This document shows positions 43,601 through 51,820 of a stretch of 64,000 bases of DNA, piece after piece; position 1 is the stretch's first letter; every line of letters starts with the position of its first letter. Position numbers and translations under genes: made by a program. This DNA comes from Alteromonas sp. BMJM2 (GTDB lineage Bacteria > Pseudomonadota > Gammaproteobacteria > Enterobacterales > Alteromonadaceae). Location of the stretch: contig NZ_JAPVOT010000001.1 in assembly GCF_027257845.1 (NCBI RefSeq), positions 434,001 to 498,000 of the forward strand. Reading direction: 5' to 3'. Below the pieces are notes generated by a model that was not told the origin of the DNA, made no database searches, and saw only the letters and a list, made by a program, of their open reading frames with translations.

Positions 43601-45181
43601 AGTAATGCCTTTATCGTCACGTAACCAAAGGCGTTTTAGGCTATCTGTAAATATAGGTATGAGAGTGGCAGGAAGTCCATCAATGGATAATTTAGTGGAT
43701 GACACTGCTTTGTTTGGATTCGTTAAAGCTCTAGTGTCAATATATTGTGTAGCGAGCTTTTCATGCCAAACCCATATCATGTCATCATGATAATGAATGT
43801 GGTCAATAATATCGCCTTCGAATAGATGTGCAGCTTTTACAAAAGTCCCGTTTTCTTCTTTGAAAGCAATTAGCCCATCGGAAGTGGCAACCCAGTAGTA
43901 TCCTTGAGCATCGATAGCCAAGTCCCAATAATTTGTTTGAATGCTGTCTTCATCGGAGTGAACTAAGTAATTAACTTTTCCAGATAATTTATTAAATTTT
44001 GCAAGCCCTCGTTCCTGAGTTACTAAAACTAGATCGTCAGTATTATTCTCTGAAAGTGCCCATACTGTCGCAAAATTATCATCTGTTTGGCGAGAGGAGT
44101 TGTAGACAGGTTGGTAATTAACACTAGCGTATTCAGGGTGGTATCTGAATGCTCCCTGTCGAAAGGTACCTGCCCACACTACCCCCGTTCTGTCTACAGC
44201 TACCCGAATAATCACTGCTGCCGGGAAACCCGTCGATTCAAAGTTGTCTGAATTCAAATGCAGCGACTGGAGTTCAGTAGTAGGCGTTATTTCTTGTACA
44301 GCAGCATCACTTAAAACAAAGAGACCAGAGGTAGTGCCTACCCAAATATCGCTTTTATTTACCGTGATATTTAAAACGTTGAGGTCACCTTCAAAACCTA
44401 AGTCAGCACCATTTTTAACTAGAATTGTTTTGCCGCGGGCATTGACTATATTTATACCTTGTTTAGTTGCTAGCCAGTAGTTACCGTTAATAATCTTTAT
44501 GTCGTGTAACGCAGCAGAATCAACGGTAATTCCCCAATGATTTACTTTGTTTAAGCTCGATAATTCCCCGGTCTCTTTGTCGAGAATTTTTGCACCAAAT
44601 TCATTCGATCCAATCCAGGTGCGGTTGGCCTCGTCCATTATGACTTTGACAAAAGTTCTTTCATCAAATATCTGAATAGCAGAGGTGATATTGTTCTCGC
44701 TTTTATCAAATTGATAAAGAAACTTCTCATCAGCAAACAAAATGTTACCTGTTTGAGATTCGCTAATTGCGGTAATTGATTCCGACTTAATAATAGAGTT
44801 TTCACGGTTAAATACCTCAAAGTTATCGGTATTGGGCTTGTATCTCGCTAGCCCATTATTCGTCCCAAGCCAAAGAATGCCGTCTGAATCTAAAAATAGA
44901 GTTTGGATAAAACCCGATGGAATTGAATTAGCGTCGATATCTGAAGGGTGGTACTGCTTGACTTCGTAGCCAGAATAGCGGTTAAGACCGTTTGAGGTAG
45001 CTAGCCATATAAAGCCTTTATTGTCTTCAACTATGTCTAACACCGCAGTGTCTGATAAGCCTTGGCGTTTGCTTATTTCCGTAAATTTGAGGTCGGATAC
45101 TTCTATCGCGTGAACTGAAGAGCATAACCCTGAGAGCAGCAACAAAAAAATGGATACAGTTTTAAATAGGGTTGAACGCAC
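40625..45181 (-). CDS. Propeller-PAS-GGDEF-EAL c-di-GMP signalling protein
   Basis: 1518 residues. The order is: signal peptide (LLLLSGLCSSVHA); a large periplasmic region of two-component-regulator-propeller repeats (GFIWLATSNGLNRYSGYEV, ILWLGTNNGLARY and others); a Y_Y_Y domain (SYRYRLSNLDANWIYIDDG); a transmembrane helix (LIFYGLVLIVIIGFLAR); two PAS domains (the second with GVFISNTKFKFISVNNAYC); GGDEF (RLGGDEF) and EAL (SMEALVRFEH, DDFGTGYSSL). Both catalytic signatures look intact, but the GGDEF domain lacks an RxxD I-site. It probably senses an extracellular compound, perhaps a glycan by analogy with other propeller sensors; this is inference. Confidence 0.93.
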   Translation of the reverse strand: MRSTLFKTVSIFLLLLSGLCSSVHAIEVSDLKFTEISKRQGLSDTAVLDIVEDNKGFIWLATSNGLNRYSGYEVKQYHPSDIDANSIPSGFIQTLFLDSDGILWLGTNNGLARYKPNTDNFEVFNRENSIIKSESITAISESQTGNILFADEKFLYQFDKSENNITSAIQIFDERTFVKVIMDEANRTWIGSNEFGAKILDKETGELSSLNKVNHWGITVDSAALHDIKIINGNYWLATKQGINIVNARGKTILVKNGADLGFEGDLNVLNITVNKSDIWVGTTSGLFVLSDAAVQEITPTTELQSLHLNSDNFESTGFPAAVIIRVAVDRTGVVWAGTFRQGAFRYHPEYASVNYQPVYNSSRQTDDNFATVWALSENNTDDLVLVTQERGLAKFNKLSGKVNYLVHSDEDSIQTNYWDLAIDAQGYYWVATSDGLIAFKEENGTFVKAAHLFEGDIIDHIHYHDDMIWVWHEKLATQYIDTRALTNPNKAVSSTKLSIDGLPATLIPIFTDSLKRLWLRDDKGITVVSPFSNEIEAYITQSDGLNSQVYSIYETTEAFWLTTRSDGVLMVDKDSFEIVKRQVRNDRNGYIISSIGVRRSIWYADAAGVHQIALPSLTQESLIPYSELSYNSLGESSVFVAQDDSIYFGGSKGYNKISKKLRSFQGNNLRTSAPQLSQLHVFGATKSDDKQQNSTGNEYHASADRQDVHYREEVLLAHDETRFSLSFALVNPVYPSQVSYRYRLSNLDANWIYIDDGRVAQFNNISFGRYTFEVQAKEPGKQWSESRSLDIEIERPPWLHAAALIFYGLVLIVIIGFLARQFQIRKANQLAIKESEERLKLTLWSSGDELWDWDVYSGQVYRENSWGTLDFPQDDIRTSGAYDANIHPNDLKRVKDSLREHLEGRSDFYELAYRAKTFKNQWIWILDRGKVVERDHNQQPIRMTGTLKNIHHLKEAEEQLNLFKRSIENISEGVFISNTKFKFISVNNAYCSYTGETRDQALASYMHFHLYPDAFTEEIKKTLKSKGNWSGEVESVRVNGERFEIELNIDAVHDEDGKISHFVGVFSDITSRKNTEKELLKLANIDPLTELPNRSFFQASHQNLVRKGEQHTLLCLDMDNFKKINDSLGHQTGDILIKQIAKRLQRITGKAATCYRLGGDEFSILMENNADIHTVTHYAQNVLDTLSRPFIINKQEFVLGASIGIAFFPDDGMSPQEMLKNADTAMYFAKNNGGNSYQFFSGEMNQNAVRQLQIENLIRQGIKEDLFTVYYQPKVDITSGRLVSMEALVRFEHPEKGIVSPGQFIPLAEQTGQVIEIGEQVLRKACADAKRWVSQGLFSGRVAVNISAKQFELPDLDERINRILSDVGLSPLHLECEITEGTLMQNPENGLQMMTRLRERGIHLALDDFGTGYSSLAYLKRFPLNTLKIDKAFIDDIAKSSVDRHMAAAIINIAHNLGLKVVAEGVEEEAQLNILRRYDCEMLQGFLYSKPLNADRFEKLLTENHQLHTILGNANLQ

Positions 45182-45385
45182 CTAAACACCTTTGGCTTAC
45201 GCCGATTATTTTTATATTTTATTTTCACAGTGTCCTAGTTTCATCCCTTACAACTAGAAGAATAAATATGCCGAATTAAGGTACTCTCTACAAGGGTTTT
45301 TTATCAAAGTGAAAACAATGGCTTACTTATTAGCCAGTCAGTCGAAAAGTATGCAATGTTATCGGCAAGATCAAAGAATTGTTTA

Positions 45386-48133
45386 TCAATGATATGGAAT
45401 TTTTTGTTTAAATTCGGCAATACCATTAATAGAGCGTTTTTCAGAGACAGACATTGGGTCAAATTTGCCGTCTGAATAGAGCACTATTTCACCACAACGT
45501 TCTCTTTTCGCCAGTTGGTCGGCAAACTCTTGAATGTGTTCAAACGTAAGCTTTTTTACACACTCCGCTAATTTTAAGTGTCTGTTGAACTCTAAGTCTT
45601 GCGTGCCAAGGCTCACCCAAAGCCTCTGCGACTTCATTGATAAGGTGAGGTCTCGTTCTTCAAGCTGCTTTAGGAGGTTTTCCTGAATAGTAGGCCAATA
45701 GAATCGGTAGAACTCTATCTCGTGTAGCTGTTGATATAAAAATGTAGTCATAGCTTCAAGAAGCGGTTTTGGACCTTTTTCAGGGCTTTGGATATAAAAT
45801 GCAATACCGGGATGTTGGTTATGCGGTACATAGCCTGTGCCTACGATGTAGCCTAATTGCTGCTCAGTGCGTAAAGAGTTAAAAAATGGTGCGGCCAGCA
45901 TCTGCTCTAATACCATACACAAGGCAGTGTCAGATAGACTGGCTGAAGGGGCTTGTAAGTACAGGACAACCGCCCCATCGTCGTGATTACACGTTACCTG
46001 GTGGTAAAGCGTTTCGCCTACTGGAAGTTTTGATACAGCACGAGACAGCGGGCTACCCTGTGAATGCTTGCATAAATGGTACGTTGATTGTGCAAACTGC
46101 TTTGCCTCAGAACGAGTCCAATTGCCATGCATAAAAGCTTCAGCGAAAAAATGCTCAAATGCGCTTTCCCTAGCCAAACGCATATCCTCGTAGCTAGCGT
46201 CTGACATCACATCTAAAAGCTCAATTGGCGCTTGTGTATTACGCTGAATAAGCACGCTCAATCTTGAAAATAAGCGGTTTGTAGGTTTATTCAACAGCGA
46301 ATTATGAAGTGCCTGTTCCTGTAAGTATCTATGGTGCAAAAACGCCCGTTCATCGGGAATAAAATTAATCACTGCATCCATCAATTGATTGGCAAGTAAA
46401 GGTTGTTGATTAGTAAAGCCTCGGGTGTGCAGTGTAAATCCCGCTTGATGTCCATAAATACGATAATGTAGCCCCGCAATTTCAGCTCGATAATACTTTG
46501 CTTGTAGATGGTCGTTAAGCGCGCCTAACCAAATTCGTTTGGCAGCCACTGCGGTGAGAGAGTCAGAAAAGCTTTTGGCATCAAATGAAATATAAATATC
46601 CCCTTTAGGGCTATGAAACTGTTGGTCTTGCGCAAACCAAAATTGATAGCCTTTTTTATCGATAAGCTTATTGGGAATATGAAAACCTGACTCTGGAAGC
46701 ACAAGTTGGTATTCATCGCCTAAATAAGGATTTGGCGGGGGAAGTTCAAGCTCATCTAGTAACGATGGTGAATTTAATGACGCTATAACCTCAGAAGGTA
46801 TGTTTTCAACACTATACTTTGCCTCGTAGAACGCACAAGTTTGATTGACAGGGACATCTTTAGAAATAAGTTTTAAGCGAAGGTTAGCCGGTTTGAAATA
46901 CGATAATGCGTTTAGGATTACGTTTTGGTCGAAGTTGCCTATTGTTGCCCTCAACTTGTTCAGTTCTGTAGGTGAGAAAACGAACTGATGCTGCGCATAC
47001 TCGGCAATTAGGTTCAAGGGTTTTACATTTTCTTCATACTCTAATGCAAGCGCGTCAAGCTGCGCCTTTTCTTGATATCGCCACCCATCGCTCGACGCCT
47101 GTTTAATCAGTTCAATGTAACTAAATAAGGCTTGCAGCACCTTGTATTTGTTGTCTAGCCCCTCGTTAGTAAGCTGAAAGCTCACGTTAAAATCTTTGAA
47201 ACCGTCGCCTTCGATCCCCGCTCCAGCAATGAGGTTCAATGCCCAGTCACGCTTTTTTAAAAAGGCTAAGAGGCTGCCTTCACCTTCATCACCAATTAAA
47301 TGGCTTATGTAATTAAGCGGCTTGCACTCATAGTCGTTTTGTAACGGCGGAAGGGAAAAGGTCACAATCATGCGTTTTGCTGACTGCAAAGGCTGAATAT
47401 TAATTTGAATGCCCAATTCACTTTCGCGATAGAGCACGGGCCATTGATCGCCAGCGAGGGCTCCAGAGCGAAAGCTGCCAAAGCACTGATGTATTAATGC
47501 GTCGAGTTGCTCTATCGGCATAGGGCTAGCTACGCAAAGACACAAATTGTTGCCGCAATAACGCTCACGGTGCATTGCCTTGAGGCGTTGCTTAAGCTCG
47601 GCGGCGGTATGTTTTGAAAACGTATCGCTATTTCCTACTGAAAACTTTGAAAAGGGATGTTCGGGGTTACAGGTTTCTTTGTGAATTTGATAAAGGCGCC
47701 TTAAATCGTCCTTCTTCTTAAACTCGAATTCGGCATGAATATTTTTTACTTCGTTGCTAATGGATGTTTCCTCAAACAATGGCTGGCGAAGTATGTCGGC
47801 AAAACCGGGAAGAGTTTGGGCAAGAGAACCTGCTCGACAGCTATAATGATAGTTAGCATATTCAGTGCCGGTCCACGCATTGAGTACTCCACCGTGTTGT
47901 TCAATATAGTCGTTAATGGCATTAGGCTTTGGAAAGTGTCTGCTGCCCATAAACAACATATGCTCAAGTAAGTGAGCGAGCCCTTGGCAATCATGTGGAT
48001 CGTAAAAATGTCCAGAGCGCACTGCAATTGCTATATGTGCTTCATTGGCATCGGGAGTATGGCAAGCCATAACACGCAGCCCATTTGGCAGCGTTATATG
48101 ATGAGCATTTTCAAACTTGATTGTGTTTTTCAT
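45386..48133 (-). CDS. M16 family insulysin-like zinc peptidase
   Basis: 915 residues, the size of pitrilysin/insulysin-type M16 peptidases with four homologous domains. The inverted zinc motif HLLEHMLFMGSRHFP (HxxEH, about residues 46-60) lies in domain 1, with the distal glutamate in the following helix (VKNIHAEFEFKKKDD). RTEQQLGYIVGTGY is the C-terminal-half signature. No signal peptide is visible, so it may be cytoplasmic, unlike periplasmic E. coli PtrA. It probably degrades short peptides. It is divergent from sixA. Confidence 0.93.
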   Translation of the reverse strand: MKNTIKFENAHHITLPNGLRVMACHTPDANEAHIAIAVRSGHFYDPHDCQGLAHLLEHMLFMGSRHFPKPNAINDYIEQHGGVLNAWTGTEYANYHYSCRAGSLAQTLPGFADILRQPLFEETSISNEVKNIHAEFEFKKKDDLRRLYQIHKETCNPEHPFSKFSVGNSDTFSKHTAAELKQRLKAMHRERYCGNNLCLCVASPMPIEQLDALIHQCFGSFRSGALAGDQWPVLYRESELGIQINIQPLQSAKRMIVTFSLPPLQNDYECKPLNYISHLIGDEGEGSLLAFLKKRDWALNLIAGAGIEGDGFKDFNVSFQLTNEGLDNKYKVLQALFSYIELIKQASSDGWRYQEKAQLDALALEYEENVKPLNLIAEYAQHQFVFSPTELNKLRATIGNFDQNVILNALSYFKPANLRLKLISKDVPVNQTCAFYEAKYSVENIPSEVIASLNSPSLLDELELPPPNPYLGDEYQLVLPESGFHIPNKLIDKKGYQFWFAQDQQFHSPKGDIYISFDAKSFSDSLTAVAAKRIWLGALNDHLQAKYYRAEIAGLHYRIYGHQAGFTLHTRGFTNQQPLLANQLMDAVINFIPDERAFLHHRYLQEQALHNSLLNKPTNRLFSRLSVLIQRNTQAPIELLDVMSDASYEDMRLARESAFEHFFAEAFMHGNWTRSEAKQFAQSTYHLCKHSQGSPLSRAVSKLPVGETLYHQVTCNHDDGAVVLYLQAPSASLSDTALCMVLEQMLAAPFFNSLRTEQQLGYIVGTGYVPHNQHPGIAFYIQSPEKGPKPLLEAMTTFLYQQLHEIEFYRFYWPTIQENLLKQLEERDLTLSMKSQRLWVSLGTQDLEFNRHLKLAECVKKLTFEHIQEFADQLAKRERCGEIVLYSDGKFDPMSVSEKRSINGIAEFKQKIPYH

Positions 48134-48288
48134 GTCATCTCTGTGCGTTGTTTAACTCCCGACTGCTGGAGAAAGGGCTTAAATATACATAGCAATACGA
48201 ATAGATGATTAAAATAACCATTATTCAACGGTTAGCGCTAGTCCTATTATCATGTCTCTGATATCTTTACACTATCTTCACTAATACT

Positions 48289-48816
48289 ATGCGCAATGTT
48301 ATGTCAGGTCAAAGTAGCAACGATGACATTTATATCTTTATTATGCGTCATGGAGAAGCCGAATCGCTTCGGCTAGATGATAAAAGTCGCCAACTCACGG
48401 AAGTAGGGCAAAAACAGTGTCAGTCAGCTGCCCAGTGGCTCGCACAGCAATACTGTTCTGACGGTATGGTAGACTTAGCATTGGTGAGTCCTTATCGCCG
48501 TGCTAGGCAAACATTCGAGAAGGTATCTTCAACAATTAAAAGCGATAAGCTGGAGATTAATGAGGATATCACTCCAGAAGGCTCGCCAAAGCTTGTAAGC
48601 GACTATATTGACGCTAGAATCCACGCTTCGGTCAACGCTAAACGCCCCATCAAAAAGCTCTTAATTGTCAGCCATATGCCCTTTGTCAGTTACTTGGTAG
48701 ATGAAGTTTGCAGCTCTTACACCACAAGTCTTTTTGCTACCGCGTCAATAGCGGTGGTTAAATATTCATTAAGTAGCTTAAAAGGTACGCTGGTGACTCA
48801 CTACCAAGGCTTTTAA
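48289..48816 (+). CDS. sixA: SixA-type phosphohistidine phosphatase
   Basis: 175 residues of the histidine phosphatase superfamily. The catalytic IMRHGEAE lies at residues 18-25, with LVSPYRRARQTFE and a late VSHMPFVSYL carrying the second catalytic His. SixA removes phosphate from HPt domains of sensor kinases such as ArcB and from NPr. The start is uncertain: ATG 48289 and ATG 48301 are both possible and neither has a clear ribosome site. Confidence 0.85.
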   Translation: MRNVMSGQSSNDDIYIFIMRHGEAESLRLDDKSRQLTEVGQKQCQSAAQWLAQQYCSDGMVDLALVSPYRRARQTFEKVSSTIKSDKLEINEDITPEGSPKLVSDYIDARIHASVNAKRPIKKLLIVSHMPFVSYLVDEVCSSYTTSLFATASIAVVKYSLSSLKGTLVTHYQGF

Positions 48817-48984
48817 TTTTTAGCCAATTCTGAGTTCATGCGAAATATTTAGTCTTTATTTGCTTTATCCACATTACCTTAGCCCAACAGGCTAGTTTTT
48901 CTTTGATGATTAGTTAAGTTAATCGCGCTACCGCCGATAAACACTTTGAGAGTGTCAGTGTGTAATTTATCGAAGGGTTGGGAA

Positions 48985-49197
48985 ATGGATAGTAAGTCTA
49001 TTCCTGAGCTCCTCAAACGTTCACTTCAGTCCCATATGGCTGAGGCTGATTTGCGTGAAGATGAGGAGACGCAGGTTATCATTGCAAAGTTGTCTGTATT
49101 GTCAGATAAAGTTGCAGCAGCAAAAGCAAAAGCCCTTGAAAAAAGAGCTCAGCGATTGATGCTTGAAAAAATCGCCGATGAAAAGCTTTCCGATTAA
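48985..49197 (+). CDS. Small helical protein, unknown function
   Basis: 70 residues, starting MDSKSIPELLKRSLQSHMAE. Strongly helical and charged, with a likely coiled coil in the second half (VAAAKAKALEKRAQRLMLEK). ATG 48985 has GAAGGG 7 bases upstream; the frame is open back to 48946 without a ribosome site. No family is recognised. It sits alone between sixA and the convergent CBS-domain protein gene. Confidence 0.6.
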   Translation: MDSKSIPELLKRSLQSHMAEADLREDEETQVIIAKLSVLSDKVAAAKAKALEKRAQRLMLEKIADEKLSD

Positions 49198-49295
49198 AAG
49201 GCTTTTCACAGTAAGGTTGCTCATCACAAAAGGGGGGCTGTCAAAAGTGCATTGACAAACACATTCCCGACTAGAAGCAGCCGGGTTGTGAAGGT

Positions 49296-50588
49296 TTAAA
49301 TAGAAGTGTTGTTTTTCTCAGCGCTATAAAACTCTGGCATAACACGCACGGTTTTAATCATGTTCTCCGTGATGTCTACAATTTCCAACGGGTAACCTGC
49401 AAGTCTAACGCTTACTTTATTTTCCGGTATTTCTTCCAAGTACTCTAGTAGCAAACCGTTCAATGTTTTCGGGCCTTCAGTAGGCAAGTTCCAATTCATC
49501 TCTTTGTTCAACTCGCGTACGTTGGCACTGCCATCCACTAATACCGACCCGTCCTGCTGCACATGCGCTTCTTTACTATGATCGGGCACCATGCTGGTGG
49601 TGAAGTCGCCGATAATTTCTTCAAGGATATCTTCAAGGGTGACTAAACCCATGATATCGCCGTATTCATCAACCACTAAGGCAATGCGCTCTTTTTCTGC
49701 TTGGAATTTGTACATTAAGGTGTGCAGGGGCGTAGATTCTGGGGTGAAATAGATTTCTCGTACTGCACGTAGCAAACTTGATTTCGTGAACTGATCTTTT
49801 GAAAGCAGCCTAAGCGCATCCCGCACATGAACAAAGCCCACAGCATCATCCACGCTATCGCGATATAAAAGCACGCGAGTGTGCTGCGCATGTGTTAGTG
49901 CCTTTTGAATTTTTTTCCAATCATCATTAATATCAATCGCAAATATTTCTGCTCTTGGCACCATAATGTCTTCGGCAGTCACACTTTCAAGGTCGAGTAT
50001 GCTCACCAACATATCTTGGTGTTTCTTAGGTATCATCGTGCCGGCTTCAAACACTACGGTGCGCAGTTCTTCTCTGCTCAACGAATCGTCATTGCCGTTA
50101 GCCGGGCTAATACGAAGAAGCGCAAGTATGCCATTTGTGATGCCATTGATGGCTGCAACGAAGGGGTACAACACCGTCAATAACGGCAAAAGAATTAAAG
50201 AGCTTGGGAAGGCAATTTTTTCAGGATAAAGCGCGGCTAGTGTTTTTGGTGTGACCTCTGCGAAGATAAGCAATATGAGTGTTAAACCAAAGGTTGCCGC
50301 TAAAATGCCCCAGTAGTCACCGAACAAGCGTATGCACAGTACGGTGGCCAATGATGACGCCGCTATGTTTACTAGGTTGTTGCCGATGAGTATTAGGCCG
50401 ATGAGTCGGTCGGGCCTGTCGAGTAGTTTTTGTACTCGCATTGCTGCTCGGTTGCCTTCACTTTGAAGGTGCTTGAGTCGATAGCGGTTTATCGACATCA
50501 TCCCGGTTTCAGAGCTCGAAAAATATGCAGATAGTAATATGAGTACGCCGAGCGCAATAAACAGCGTACTCGTTGATATGTCGTCCAA
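49296..50588 (-). CDS. CNNM/CorC-type CBS domain membrane protein (YfjD-like)
   Basis: About 430 residues: an N-terminal DUF21/CNNM membrane domain with four helices (LILLSAYFSSSETGMMSINR near the start), a CBS pair (VPRAEIFAIDINDDWKK, then VDEYGDIMGLVTLEDILEEI) and a C-terminal CorC/HlyC domain (VSVRLAGYPLEIVD). The family is linked to Mg2+/Co2+ efflux or resistance. I prefer TTG 50588, preceded by AGGAAG and matching the E. coli YfjD start, over ATG 50621, which has no ribosome site. It lies downstream of the YpjD-like gene, as in E. coli. Confidence 0.88.
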   Translation of the reverse strand: MDDISTSTLFIALGVLILLSAYFSSSETGMMSINRYRLKHLQSEGNRAAMRVQKLLDRPDRLIGLILIGNNLVNIAASSLATVLCIRLFGDYWGILAATFGLTLILLIFAEVTPKTLAALYPEKIAFPSSLILLPLLTVLYPFVAAINGITNGILALLRISPANGNDDSLSREELRTVVFEAGTMIPKKHQDMLVSILDLESVTAEDIMVPRAEIFAIDINDDWKKIQKALTHAQHTRVLLYRDSVDDAVGFVHVRDALRLLSKDQFTKSSLLRAVREIYFTPESTPLHTLMYKFQAEKERIALVVDEYGDIMGLVTLEDILEEIIGDFTTSMVPDHSKEAHVQQDGSVLVDGSANVRELNKEMNWNLPTEGPKTLNGLLLEYLEEIPENKVSVRLAGYPLEIVDITENMIKTVRVMPEFYSAEKNNTSI

Positions 50589-50728
50589 AAAAGTGGCTTC
50601 CTGTCTAATGCTAGCCTTCAAATGTAATAAGTTGAAGACAGGGTTTCAAGCTAAAAAAAGGGCAATAAACTGTTATTGGCGCTAATCCGCTCGTAAAATT
50701 ACCGCGCAATGGTATTCCCGATAACGGC

Positions 50729-51520
50729 TTACAGCAAGAACTCTCGTACTAGCTTACTGCCGAAGTAAGCTAGTGTGAGCAATATCACGCCGGTAATTGT
50801 CATTAAAATGACTTGTTTACCGCGCCAGCCACGTAACTTTTGTCCAATTAACAGTACTAAAAAGACAACGAGGGCTGCGGCGGATAACACCGTTTTATGC
50901 GCGTAAGTCTTGCTAAACATATCCTCTAAAAAAACAAATCCGCTAAGTAATGAGACGGTAAGCAGTGATGTTCCAGCAAGCAGTAGCTTGAATAAAATAT
51001 TTTCCACTAGCATGAGGGGAGGGAGCGAAGAGTGTAATAACGCAGCCCCCTTTTGCTTTAGTCTGTAGGTGATGTATGACATTTGAAGCGCGTATAAAAA
51101 CGCAATAACAAGGGTGCAATAGGCAAATAAGGATAAACTTATGTGCACCACTAAACCCGGCTGTAATTCTATGTGCATGATGTAAGAAACAGGGATAAAA
51201 GCCGCAGACAGCACAGCAAGGGCGGCAAACCCAAATACTACGGGTAACAAAATGAGGTTAGGGATGGAACGGGCAAAGAGCAGCATTGAAACGGTGATGA
51301 GCCAAGATACCAAAGACAGTACATTGGTTACGCTCATATTCTGGCCAGGGGCAATGATGATCACGCTGATAAGAAAAGCAATATGAGCAATAGCCCCTAA
51401 ACTGGCTAAAGAGAGTGCAAGGCGTTTATTAGGGCCTTCGTGGTGTACAAATTTGCCAATTAAAACGGCTGCGGCCAAGGTATAGAGTAGCGCAGCGGAA
51501 ATGGCGAAAAGCGTATTCAT
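50729..51520 (-). CDS. ypjD: YpjD/CcsA-like inner membrane protein
   Basis: A 263-residue membrane protein of eight helices, related to the cytochrome c assembly (CcsA/HemX) family. The conserved segment LQPGLVVHISLSLFAYCTLV contains a family histidine. ATG 51520 has AGGAAG five bases upstream; the frame is open to 51553. Pairing with a YfjD-like gene and divergence from ffh match the E. coli ypjD-yfjD-ffh neighbourhood. Function is unknown; a role in heme or cytochrome handling is only suggested by the family. Confidence 0.85.
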   Translation of the reverse strand: MNTLFAISAALLYTLAAAVLIGKFVHHEGPNKRLALSLASLGAIAHIAFLISVIIIAPGQNMSVTNVLSLVSWLITVSMLLFARSIPNLILLPVVFGFAALAVLSAAFIPVSYIMHIELQPGLVVHISLSLFAYCTLVIAFLYALQMSYITYRLKQKGAALLHSSLPPLMLVENILFKLLLAGTSLLTVSLLSGFVFLEDMFSKTYAHKTVLSAAALVVFLVLLIGQKLRGWRGKQVILMTITGVILLTLAYFGSKLVREFLL

Positions 51521-51669
51521 TATACTTCCTGTGATACGTGGGTGAATCGTCACCGAATAAGTCGCTATTGATACTGCAACTTTAGGCTAAATTCAACCAC
51601 CTCCTTGATTTTGTTTGCTTCAATACCACTTATTAAGTAATAAAATAGCGGCGAGTGGCCAGGGCGTGT

Positions 51670-51700
51670 TGACCTTTGATGTCAATTTTTGCAAAGGTCA
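51670..51700. repeat. 9-bp inverted repeat in the ypjD-ffh promoter region
   Basis: TGACCTTTG (51670-51678) and CAAAGGTCA (51692-51700) are perfect inverted copies separated by 13 bases, in the divergent promoter region. This could be a dimeric regulator site or an RNA hairpin in one of the leaders. Confidence 0.55.
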
Positions 51701-51820
51701 GACGCTCAAATAATACAGCAAAAACAAGGCGTAAATTTTAACGCATTTGCGGGTACGTTCGCTGTGCCTTTTACGATACAATACGGACATTGCGTCTGAA
51801 ATCAAAAGAAGTTTCATACT

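Noticed and set aside
45309..45392. Short plus-strand frame starting GTG (VKTMAYLLASQ) upstream of the M16 stop
   Set aside because: There is no ribosome site, it has only 27 codons, and it overlaps the end of the M16 gene.
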